DNA of 64,000 bases, taken from NCBI RefSeq assembly GCF_949987535.1, contig NC_080075.1, positions 44,637,536 through 44,701,535 of the forward strand. Direction: 5' to 3'. The notes under the pieces are model-generated. The model saw only the letters and a list, made by a program, of their open reading frames with translations. It ran no database searches and had not been told where the DNA came from. The translations under genes and the position numbers were made by a program. Of the stretch, positions 27,877 through 39,800 are shown piece after piece; within the stretch, counting starts at the first letter, position 1; each line of letters begins with the position of its first letter. The DNA is from Balaenoptera acutorostrata. Lineage: Eukaryota; Chordata; Mammalia; Artiodactyla; Balaenopteridae.

Positions 27877-30800
27877 AGGATTTTCTTATTTATTTATTTA
27901 TTTATTTATTTATTTTTGGCTGTGTTGGGTCTTCGGTTCGTGCGAGGGCTTTCTCCAGTTGCGGCAAGCGGGGGCCACTCTTCATCGCGGTGCGGGGACC
28001 ACTCTTCATCGCGGTGCGCGGGCCTTTCTCTATCGCGGCCCCTCCCGTCGCGGGGCACAGGCTCCAGACGCGCAGGCTCAGCAATTGTGGCTCACGGGCC
28101 CAGCTGCTCCGCGGCATGTGGGATCCTCCCAGACCAGGGCTCGAACCCGCGTCCCCTGCATTAGCAGGCAGACTCTCAACCACTGCGCCACCAGGGAAGC
28201 CCTTAAGTTACTTTTTATATACGGTGTTAGATAAGGAGCCAGCTTAATTATTTTGTATATTGATAGCCAGTTTCCCTAGCACCATTTGTTGAAAAGATTG
28301 TTCTTTTCTCATTGAATAGTCTTGGTAACCTTGTCAAAAATCATTTGATCATGCATATGAGGGTTTTTTTCTAGGCTCTCTATTCTGTTCCATTTGTCTA
28401 TATATAGACTGTCATATGCTAGTACCACACTGTTTTGATTACTGTAGCTTTGTAGTAAGTTTTGAAATCAGAAAATGTGATTTCCACTTTGTCCTTTCCA
28501 CTTTTTTCCTCCAGCTTTGTTGTTCTTTTTCAAGATTGTATGGCTATACAGGGTCTATTAAGATTCTATATGAATTTTAAGATAGGATTTTCTATTTCTG
28601 CCCAAAAACATATCATTGGGATTTTGATAAGGATTGCATTGTCTTCCAGTTCATGAATCTGGTTTGAGATTCCTTTTTTTGATGTCTTCTTTCATTTTTT
28701 TCAGGAGTGTTATTTTGTTTTCATTTTATAAGTCCTTAACCTTCTTGGTTAATTTCTAAGTATTTTATTCTTTTTGATGTTATTGTAAATGAATTTGTTT
28801 TCTTAATTTCCTTTTTGGATTGTTCATTGTTGCTGTTCAGAATGCAACTAATTTTTGTGTATTGACTTTGCTGGTGGTCAAAGTGGCCACTTTACTGAAT
28901 TAATTTCTTAGTTCTAACAATTTTGAGGGGGGGAATATAGGTTTTTTACCTATAAGATTATATCATCTGCAAGCAGGGATAATTTTACTTCTTCCTTTCT
29001 AGTTTGCATGCTTTTAATTTCTTTTTCTTGCCTAATTGATCTGGCTAGAACTTCCAGTATTGTGTTGAATAGAAGTGATGAAAGTAGGTATCCTTGCCTT
29101 GTTCCTGATCTTAAAGGAAAAGCTTTCAGTCTTTCAACATTGAGTGTGATGTTTACTGCAGTTTTTCGTAATATGCCTTTATTATGTTGCAGTAATTTTC
29201 TTTGATCCTAGTTTGTTGAGTGTTTTTATCATGAGAGGGTGTTAAATATTGTCAAATGCTTTTTCTGTGTCAGTTGAGATGGATTTCTTCATTCTGTTAG
29301 TATAGTGTATTACATTTTATTGATTTGCATATGTTGAGCCGTCCTTGCATTCCAGGAATAAATCCCACCTGATCTCAGTGTGTAATCTTTTTTCTATGCT
29401 GCTAAATTTGGTTTGCTAGTATTTTGTTGAGGATTTTTTAATCAATATTCATAAGGGATCATGGTTTTTAAGTTTTCTTGGGGTTTTAGTATCAGGGTAA
29501 AGATGGCCTCATAAAATGAATTAGGAAGTATTTTCCCCCCTTCAGTTTTTTGGAAAAGTTTGAGAAGGATTGGTGTTTTTCTTTAAAATGTTTGGTATAA
29601 TTCACCAGTGACACTTCCAGGACTTTTTCTGTTGAGATCTTTTGATTAGTGATTCAGTCTCCTTACTCCTTATTATTCTGTTCAGATTTTCTATTTATTT
29701 GTGGTTTAGTCTTGGAAGGTTTTGGGTCTCTAGGAATTTGTTCATTTCATCTAGGTTATCCAATTTGTTGCCATACATACAGTTTTTCATAGTTCTCTCT
29801 TACAATTCTTCTTGTTTTTGTAAATGGTAATAATGTCCCCACTTTTATAACCGATTGGTAGTTTGAATTCTCTTTTTTTTCTTAGTCCCATTTATTTAAA
29901 ATTTGTCAACTTGTTGAACTTTTCAAAGAATCAACCTTTGGTTTCATTGATTTTCTCTACTGTCTTTCTATTCTCTACCTTACTTATCTCTGCTCTAATC
30001 TTTATTTCCTTCTGCTGGCTTTGGGTTTAGTTTGGTCCTTTAGTTGTAAAGTTAAGTTGTTGATGGTTAGATTTTTCTTGTTTTTTAATGTATGCATTTA
30101 TAGCTATGAATATCCTCTTTAGTACTTCTTTTGCTGCATTCTGTAAGTTTTGGTATGCTGTGTTTTCTTTTTTGTCTCTAAGTATTTTCTAATTACACTG
30201 TGATTTCTTGTTTGATCCATTGATTGTTTAAGAGTATGTTGTTCAATTTCCACAAATTTGTGGGTTTTCCAGTTTTCTTTCTTTTATTGATTTCTAACTA
30301 CATCCTGTTGTGGTGGGAAAAGACACTTTATATGATATCTATCTTTTAAAATTTATTTTGTATGTATTTTGTAGCCTAAAACATGATGTGTCCTGGAAAA
30401 TGTTCCATGTGCATTTGGGAAATATGTGTACTCTTTTGTTACTGTGTAGAGTGTTCAATATATGTCTATTAGATCTTGTTGGTTTGTTGTGTTGTTCAAG
30501 TCCTCTGTTTCCCTATTTTCTGTCCGGTTGTTCTGTCTATTGGGAGTGGGGTATTGACGTCTCCCAAATATTATTATATTATACAACTATATCTCTTCAG
30601 TACTATTAATTTTTGTTTCATGTTTTGATAGTCTATTATTAGGTGCATAAATGCTTATAATTGTTATATCTTCTTGCTGTATTGAACCTTTTATTAATAT
30701 ATTATGTCCTTCTTTGTCTCTTGTAACCTATTTTGATTTAAAGTCTGTTTTGTCTGATACTAGTATAGCTACTCCTGCTCTCTTTTGGTGATTATTTGCA

Positions 30801-33800
30801 TGGAATATCTTTTTCCATTCTTTCACTTTAAGCCTGTTTGTGTCTTTGGATCTAAAGTGAGATTCTTGTAGACAGCATATAGTTGGATCATGTGTTTTTA
30901 TCCATCCTGCCAATCTCTGTCTTTTGATTAGAGAGTTTAGTCTATTTACATTTGTAGTTATTACTGATAAGGAGGGACTTAATCTGTCATTTTGCTACTG
31001 TTTCTGTATGCCTTATAGTTATTTTGTCCCTTATTTTCTGCATTACTGCTTTATTTAGAGTTCAGTTGATTTTTTTTGGAGTTAAACATTTTAATTCCTT
31101 TGTTATTTATTTTTGTATATATTCTATAGCTATTTTCTCTGTGGTTGCCATCAGAATTACATTTAACACCCTGAAGTTATAACCCTCTAACTTATACCAG
31201 CTTAACTTCAATAACATACAAACTCTGGTCCTTTACAGCTCTGTACCTACCCTTCTCAGTTGTTGTTGTCACAAAGTTATATATTTACACAGTGTATGCA
31301 CCAAACCATAAACTAATAATTCTTTTAATGCCTTTGTCTCTTAAATTATGTAGAAAACGAAATGTGAAGTTACAAACCAAAGTTACTGTAACACTGGCTT
31401 TGAGTCGAATAATTCTTAGTTTAAAAAAATACCTTAGTCTCTTAAATCATGTAGAAAACAAGGAGTGGAGTTAAAAACCATTTTTATAATAGTGCTAGCT
31501 TTTATAATTGCTCCATGTATTTACCTTTACTGAGATCTTTATTTCTTCATAAGGCTTCATGCTACTGTCTAGTGTCCTTTCATTTCAACCTACAGGACTT
31601 TCTTTAACATTTCTTGCAGGGCAGGTCTAATGGTAGCAGACCTCTTTTGTTTGTCTGGGAATGTCTTCATTTCTCCTACACTGATGAAGGATAATTTTGC
31701 CAGCTATAGGATTTTTGGTTGACATTTTTTTTTCCTTTAGCAGTTTGAATATATCAGCCCACAGTTTTCTAGTCATCAAAGTTTCTGATGAGAAATCTGC
31801 TAATAGTTTTTGAGGTTCCCTTGTGTGTGATGAGTCACTTCTCAACTTCTTTCAAGATTCTCTTTTTGTCTTTGTCTTTTGAAAGCTTGATTATAATGTG
31901 CCTTGGTGTGGATCTCTTTGAGTTCATCTTACTTAGAGTTCATGGAGCTTCTTGGATGTGTATATTTATGTATTTCAGCGAATTTGGGAATTTGTCAGCC
32001 ATTATACAAATATTCTCTCTGCCATTTTCTTTCTTCTTTTGGGACCCCACAATCCATATATTGGTCAACTTTATGGTGTCATACAGTTCCCTTAGACTCA
32101 TGCACTTTTCTTCAATCTTTTTTCTTCCTGCTTCTTGGACATAATAACTAACGTCCTATCTTCATATTCACAGAATTTTTGCCTGTTCAAATTCACCTTT
32201 GGATTCTCTTAGTGAATTTTTCATTTTAGTTATTGTAATTTTTGGCTCCAGAATTTCTTTTTATGTTCTTTTTTGAAAGTCTTCTTTCTCTTTGTTGACA
32301 TTTCCATTTTGTTCATACATTGGTTTCTTGACTTGCTCTACATCTTACTTTAAAGCTTATGTATCAGTTGTTTCAAATTCTCTGTCTAGTAGAGATACTC
32401 TCAGGTCTATGTTTGGAACCTGTTAATTTTTTTCCTTTGAATCAGGGCTACACTTTGTTTTATTTTTAGTGCCCTGTGATTTTGTTGTTGTTGTTGAAAA
32501 CTGGAAATTTTAGTCATATAATGTGGTAACTTCAGAAATTGGATTCTCCCCTCTCCCCAGAGAGGAAAGATCAAAATTTCCCTGGTTTTTTTGTCTATGT
32601 TTTTGTGTTCTTGATTGTTGCAGGCTGTCTCTGCATCAAGGATCAGCCTGAGGTGTACTCTTAGGGTCTTTTCTGGTCTTTTTTGAGCCTTTCCCTGGGC
32701 ATGCAGAGTGACTTCCAAAATTTTCCTGTAAAGGGAGTTGCCTTTTTTCCCCCAGTTTTATTGAGATACAGTTGGCATACTGCACTGTATAAGTGTGAGC
32801 TCTGCAGCATACTGATTTGACTTATATGCATCATGAAATGAATACCACAATAAGTTTAGTGACTATCCATCTCATATAGATACAAATTAAAAGAAAAAGC
32901 AAAAGATATTTTTTCTTGTGATGAGAACTCTTAGGATTTACTCTTAACAACTTCATATATAACATACAACAGTGTTAATTGTATCAGTCATGTACATTAC
33001 ATCCCTAGCACTCATTTTTCTTGTAAATGGAAGTTTGTACCTTTTGACCACCTTCACCCAATTCCTCCTCCCCCGACCCCTCCCCTCTAGTAACCACAAA
33101 TATGATCTCGTTTTCTATGAGTTTGTTTGAAGTATAATTGACCTGCAACGCTTTGTTAGTTTCTAGTGCACAATATAGTGATTCGATATTTCTATACATT
33201 TCAAAATCACCACCATTATAAGTCTAGTTTATGATCTGTCAACATATAAAGATATTACAATATTATTGACTATATTCCCCACACTGTACATTTCACCCCC
33301 ATGACTCATTTATTTTGTAATTGGAAGTTTGTACCTCTTAATTTTCCTCACCTATTTCACTCATCCCAGTTGCTTTTTCACTCACTGAGTTGCTTTTGAA
33401 TGTTCTACTCTTTAAAGTCTGACACTCAAAAGGGGAAAAAGAGAAAAATGAAGTGGGGGGAGGGTCAGTGGCTCCTTAAGTACGCTGCAGGTCACTTCTG
33501 CAGGAGAGGGAAGGACTTGAAACAGTGGGAGGAAGTACAACAGCAATATCCAGCTGCCTCTTTGGGTATTCCTCTGAGGTTAGAAGCAGCAATCAGTCAT
33601 CAGAGCACAGATACCTGATATTTGGAAGACAGATCCTTTTCTCCCACCCTGGCTCCTATAAGCTGTGTGCAGGGTGCTCCTGAAGTGTGTGCAGGGCTGC
33701 CTGTCAGGGAGCTGTGGGGCAGGGTGATGGGTAGCTAAGAGCTGAAATTAACCAAAGTTGCAAGCCTTCTGTAGACTCAACAGTTCCAAAATAGTTTCTG

Positions 33801-36800
33801 TCAGTGCATTTATTGTCTAGGTGGGGAGACAGATTCCTGGTGCTTCCTACTCAGTCATCTACCCAGAATCCTCACCTAATTGGCCTGACATTTTTTCTTT
33901 TCTTTTTTTAATGGTCTGTAACATAGGATAGCTTAGGACCATTTTGGAAGTGCCTACTCATTTTCAACATACACTTGACAGACATTTATTTACTTCTCCC
34001 TCCCTCTCTCTCTTCCTTTTTTATTAACAGAGTTGCTGCATTCATTCTGTAATGGCTACACATGGAGTGAATGTGTTTCATTTAACTTTGTGGGCATATA
34101 TACTTTCCACATGACTTAAGAATGGTAGCAAATCTTTTAAATCATCAGTGGTCAGTTATAGTAAAAATAAACTGTAAGAAGAGGTGATGCATTCTTTATG
34201 GATTGTGTGACAGAGAATAGCATTTGATTTAATAGATTTAGTTATAACTACAGAAAGAGTTGAGAACATTAATGAAGCTTGCGAATAAGATCAAATGAAC
34301 TGAATATTTAAGAGATTTATCTCTTTAAAGATATCTGATTGGGAATATTGAAATTAATGTTAAAATTAAATTTCTTTAGAAGTTTAATCTCTTGATATTT
34401 GAATCAAGCCTTTTGAATCCCTCAGAGAAAAAGACAAAAATGATTATTAGAGGATTTATGTGCACATATTATAAGAAAGTATAAAAAAATCAGAATGGAA
34501 AGCAACTGTTACAAGTACCAGAAAATTATGCTATTAATTTAAGTGTCATCAGAGCACAAAAGATCACATTCTGGGACTGTGAGAAAATTATTAAAATACT
34601 GGAAATAATAGTACTTAAGATGAAGATATTATACTCTAAGATCTGGTTAAGTGACTGACATTATTATATCACTTCAGGTATTATAAATGTAACAAAATGC
34701 TTTTAAAGATAATAAGCGTTACATTTTGAGACTGGCAATGTTCACACTTTTCTGCTTAAGTGCTTTCCTAGTTTAACATAATCTAATAACAGTTATGGGG
34801 GAATAGCTAACATCTTAGTTCCCATGTATATCCTTTCTCCTTCCTTGCCCAATATATACATATAAAAGTGATAAGCTTTTATTCTCTAAGTGGTGGGTTT
34901 ATGAACAGTTACTCTTCTGCCTTTGTCTTTGCTGTTAGAAATATAGCTGTTTTGTAAATTTTTTAGGTCCTAAATGTTGAGAAATCTACTGCAGATCTAC
35001 TGCAAAGGTACTAATGTATAGATTCATTACTGTCCAGAAATCAGAATGCGTGTTTTTTTAAACAGCTTTTTTGAGGTATAATTGATATACAATAAACTGA
35101 ACATATTTAGTGTATGGTCTGGTGAGCACTGACAAATGTTTACACCCATGAGATCAACCCCACAATCAAGATAATAAACCTTTCCACAACAACCAAGATT
35201 CCCCCTTCGCCTTTTTAATCTCTCCCTTCTGTTCCTCGTGTCCTTCCTCCCGATCCCAGGCAACTGCTGCTCTCCTTTCTAGAGTTTTATATAGTTCTAT
35301 ATACTTTTCTATGTCAGGTTTCTTTCCTCAGCATAATTAGAGACTTCTCAATGTTGTAGCATGTAATAATATTTCATTGTTTTTAGGCTGAGTAGTTAGT
35401 ACTCCTTTGTATGAATGTAACCATATATTGTTCATTTACCTGCTGATGGACAGATGGGTTGTTTCCAGGATGTGGCTGTTACAGATAAAGCTACTGTGAA
35501 CATTATGTGAATGTCATTATATGAAGATATGCTTTCATTTCTCTTTGGCAAATACCTAGGGTTAGAATGGCTAGATCATCTAGGAGGTGTGTATTTAACT
35601 TTTTAAGAAACTGCTGAACAGTTTTTTTTAAGCGGTTGTGCTATTTTACATTCCTAACAATATTGTTTGAGGCTTCTGGTTTCTCTGCATCCATACTGAC
35701 ATTTGGTATGTCCAGTCATTTTCATTTTAGCCATTCTAATAGGTGTGTAGTGGTAGCTCATTATGATTTTAATTTGCATTTCCTTAATGACCAGTGATGT
35801 TGAAAGTATTAAGTGCTTGTCATCATATATCTTCTTTGGTGAAGCATCTAAAAATCTTTTGTGTAAAGACCTGAATTAACGGAGAGGTAAACTATATTCA
35901 TGAGTTAGAAGACTCAGTATTGTTAACTTGTTAGTTCTCTCCAAATTGATCTATAGATTCAATGCAATCTCAATCAAAATCCCAGTAGATTTTTTTAATT
36001 GACAAAATGATTCTAAAATTCATATGGAAATGCAAAGAACTTAGAATAGTCCAAAAAACTGAAAAAGAACAAAATTGGAGGACTAATACCACCTGATTTC
36101 AAGACTTATAAATTTACCTTTAAGACAAACCTATCTATCAAGACAATGTAGTATTAATATAAAGTATGACAAAAAGATCACTGGAATAGAGAATTTAGAA
36201 ATATACCCATATAACTGTGTATGCATACAGCTGTTTCCAGTGAAGGTGCAAAGATAATTCAGTGGAAGAAAGACAGTCTTTTCAATAAATGGGACAAATA
36301 ATTTGCTATATGCAAAACAGATGAACTTCAATCCATATGTAAAAATTAACTCAAAATGAATCATAAACTTAATGTAAAACCTAAAACAATGAAACTTTTG
36401 GAAAAAACAAGGAAAAGCTTTGCGACTTTGGGATAGGCAAAGATTTCTTAAAACACAATACAGAAAACAAGATCCTTATAAGAACAAGTTGAGAAATTGG
36501 ACTTAATCAAAATTAAAACGTTTTGCTCTTGAAAAATACTGTTAAAAGAGTGAAAAGACAAGGTATAGACTAGGAGAAAATATTTGCAAATTATTTATCT
36601 GATAATGGACTTGTGCTTAGAATATATATAAAGAGCTCTGAAAGCTCAATAATAAGACAACAACACAGAATAGGCAGAATATTTTATATAGATATATATT
36701 TTGGGTATTTCAAATGTATCCCTCTTATTACTATTAAAGCTTTATATAAATTAATTTCATGAGGACAGTTTTTTCAAAATAGGTTTATTTAACTCTTGGA

Positions 36801-39800
36801 GAACTGACCATATGTCACTTCCCTTTTTGGCAAATGGCTAGGAATCAGATAATTCTTGCTCCCTACTTCACTTCCTTTGCATCCACTTTTTACTCAGCCA
36901 TATTGCTTCAGTTTGTTTCATGATTGTGTATCTTGACAAAACACCTCACCTAAGCTCTGCCACTTCTCTCTTTCTTTGCCCCACAGCTCTTCTAATGCTA
37001 GGACCAGTGATGTTTATGGGCGCCATTAGGCATACATATGTATGCAGATCTGGAAATGTGAGAGAATTCATAACCCTCCTTAGGGCAACTCGACCAGTCA
37101 GGAATGGAAGACAGTGAATAAATGCTCCTGAATTCTGTTTCTTGGGTGGCAATTCTGAGGAGCTTTCTCTAGAACTTCTCACAGAGCTGCCATCGACCAC
37201 AGTAACCATCTTGAAAGTACACCCTTATTTTAGCTTTCTCTCCTCACTTACACTGTTTCCAGTCCCTACTCCCTCTCAATCCCTGAGATTACTTCCAATA
37301 ACCTATCTGTACACAAGCCCTGGCCTCAGGCTTTGCTTTCTGGGGGAGATCCCAAGCTCAAATTATCATTGCATATATTACTTAATGTTATAGCTACAAA
37401 TAAAGATGATGTAGGACAAGGGTCCAAATATACCAGTTATACTTATGGCGCAGAAATTTACCTTCCTTAAAAAAATCCTGATGGTTGCCTTTTGCTTCTT
37501 TGATTTGTTTTTCAAGACTGAACAAAACCTTTGCAGCTATATGTGACCTTCTAAGCAATGTAACTTGACAGGCCTTTTTAAAACTCAATTTATAATTCAA
37601 AGAGTGTACTAGTCTTCTCTCAAATGATGTCCTTACCCCTACAGAACTTTCTTTACAGTTGCTATCAGCTTCCTTTGGCTTGTCACCACCATTTGAAAAA
37701 TTTTATGCAACTTCTATATAATAATGGGCCACAGCCAATAACTACTTAGCTTGTACTTGTTACCCAGTTTCTTTGTCGAATATAAAAAAATTATTAACAT
37801 TTCAGTAATCGGGACTAGCATGTTTTGAAAAGAGTTTAGACTTAAGCATATAAGCAATTCTTCAGTGGATGGTGACAGTGGAAACCAGAGCACCGATTTC
37901 TTTCACTAAATATGTATCCTCTAGCCATGGAGTTAATAAGAACATTTTCATCTCCTTCTCTATTTATTGGCTATGTGTCATGAGAAAATGTGATACCCTT
38001 CAAGATTTCTATAGAATACTGATATAACCTAGTTTTCTGATGGTTTATTTATTTATTAAACATAAACAAGAATAACCAACTTGACCTTCCTCTGGTCAAA
38101 TATTGGGGTACTTGATTCATCACACTTGCCAGCAATAAAAATTGGCAAGCATTTCCGAAATAGACGGTGTTTCAGTAATATAAAACTAGTCAGGAGATAG
38201 AATATGCCTTTTAATTTTTTTGGAAAGGTCATGATTTGGTGACATTTGACCAGATGAACTTTCTAATGGTTCATGATCTAAAGGTTTAAATGCCAAATCT
38301 ATCATGCCAAACAGACTTCAGCATTGTGATTATTCAGAAATTTTCAGTGCATCAACACACAGATCTTCTCACCGAGAAGCCTATATACAGAACAGTCCAG
38401 GTATCCTGATTTCAGTGCAGAGAATTTCATTAAATGCCTTAGGTGAACCTAATATTAAATTGATCTCTTATTAATATCTTTATGCCTGCTCTTATCAAAT
38501 CATGTTGAGATGTCTGTTTTTTTTTTCCCTCAAGATTAATACATTCTTTTTAATCTTCTGACCTTTTCACACAGGAAGATTGGACTCCATATCAGGGAAT
38601 ATCTTCCCTGAACCCGTAGCTCTTGTGCTCCCAGTGCATGGAATGTTACAGATATAGTTTTCCAATGTCTGGTGGTTAGTCTGTGCCTTTTTTTTTCTGT
38701 GATTGCCCTACCCCACATAAAAATAGACTGAAAGATACATAGATAAAATAATGAATGTTGTGGTTGTTATGCCCTCAACATGGTATGCTGCAAATCTTTG
38801 GAGTAGGTAGAGTGGAGTATAGAATATACTCTTTTCTCCTTGTTTTATGTTTTCTAACTTTCTCAGTATTTCTCCTTTTTAAAAATTTTTTTTTGGCGCT
38901 TTAAGGACAAGAGGTGGTTTAGCATCACATCCTCTCCCTTCCCATAGCAAGGCTTAGGTGAGAGGCGCCTACATTGTTATCTTGGTTACTGGGATACTTT
39001 TCTTCTCTGTAAGATAGTTTATTGCTTTTGGGACACTGAGCCTTTTCTGTGTTTGTGTTTGTTTTTGTTTTTTGTTTAATTAATTTATTTTATTTAATTA
39101 TTTTTAGCTGCATTGGGTCTTCGTTGCTGCGTGCGGGCTTTCTCTAGTTGCGGCGAGTGGGAGCTACTCTCCGTTGTGGTGCGCGGGCTTCTCATTGCGG
39201 TGGCTTCTCTTGTTGCAGAGCATGGGCTCTAGGCATGTGGGCTTCAGTAGTTGTGGCACACAGGCTCAGTAGTTGTGGCTCGTGGGCTGTAGAGCGCAGG
39301 CTCAGTCGTTGTGGCGCATGGGCTTAGTTGCTCTGCGGCATGTGGGATCTTCCCGGACCAGGGCTTGAACCCGTATCTCCTGCGTTGGCAGGTGGATTCT
39401 TAACCACTGCGCTACCAAGGAAGCCCCTGTTTTGGGGGTTTTAAAATTTTTATTTTTTTGGTTTTGCTGGTAATTTCTTTTGTCTTCCTTCTAAAGTTTT
39501 TTTTTTCCTCTGTTTTATTTCTTTTAATTATGTATATGTGCTAAAAAGGTTGACATTTTCCTTTGATTAATGAATTAACCAGTTGCAGTGTTCTGGGTAT
39601 AATTTTTGGATCTTCATCATATTTGGGCTGTGTAGTTGCTTTCTATTCCTGCTAGAAATTTGTGGTTTCAAACCTATTCCCAAACTCAAAAGTTTTAGAA
39701 GACTGAAATTTTGTCCCTATATTTTAGAAAAAAATAGTAGTTGTATAATGCATCTTTGACTTCTCCCCTTAAATACATGGGGATATGAAGTGTAATCCAA

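Larger units (their letters stand above)
26355..33885 (-). mobile_element. long old LINE-1 with nested insertions
   Basis: The + strand shows, in order, an antisense 3' UTR (gtaagatacacaaaatttac), the ORF2 end (cattcccaccaacagtgcac), reverse transcriptase (tgccttgttcctgatcttaa), the endonuclease start (30728-30913), then upstream ORF1/5' sequence (gatgagaaatctgctaatag, tcttggatgtgtatatttat). It ends in a 5'-end-like stretch (agacagattcctggtgcttc, ctactcagtcatctacccag, to about 33885). After removing the two SINEs (27324-27663 and 27861-28202) and the nested L1 piece (32747-33386), about 6.2 kb remains, close to full length. There are many stops, so it is inactive. It lies antisense to FANCL. 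Confidence 0.8.

Noticed and set aside
31788..32144. 118-codon + strand open frame with hydrophobic stretches
   Set aside because: It lies within the antisense L1 upstream region. The T-rich strand gives Phe/Leu-rich translations that mimic membrane proteins.
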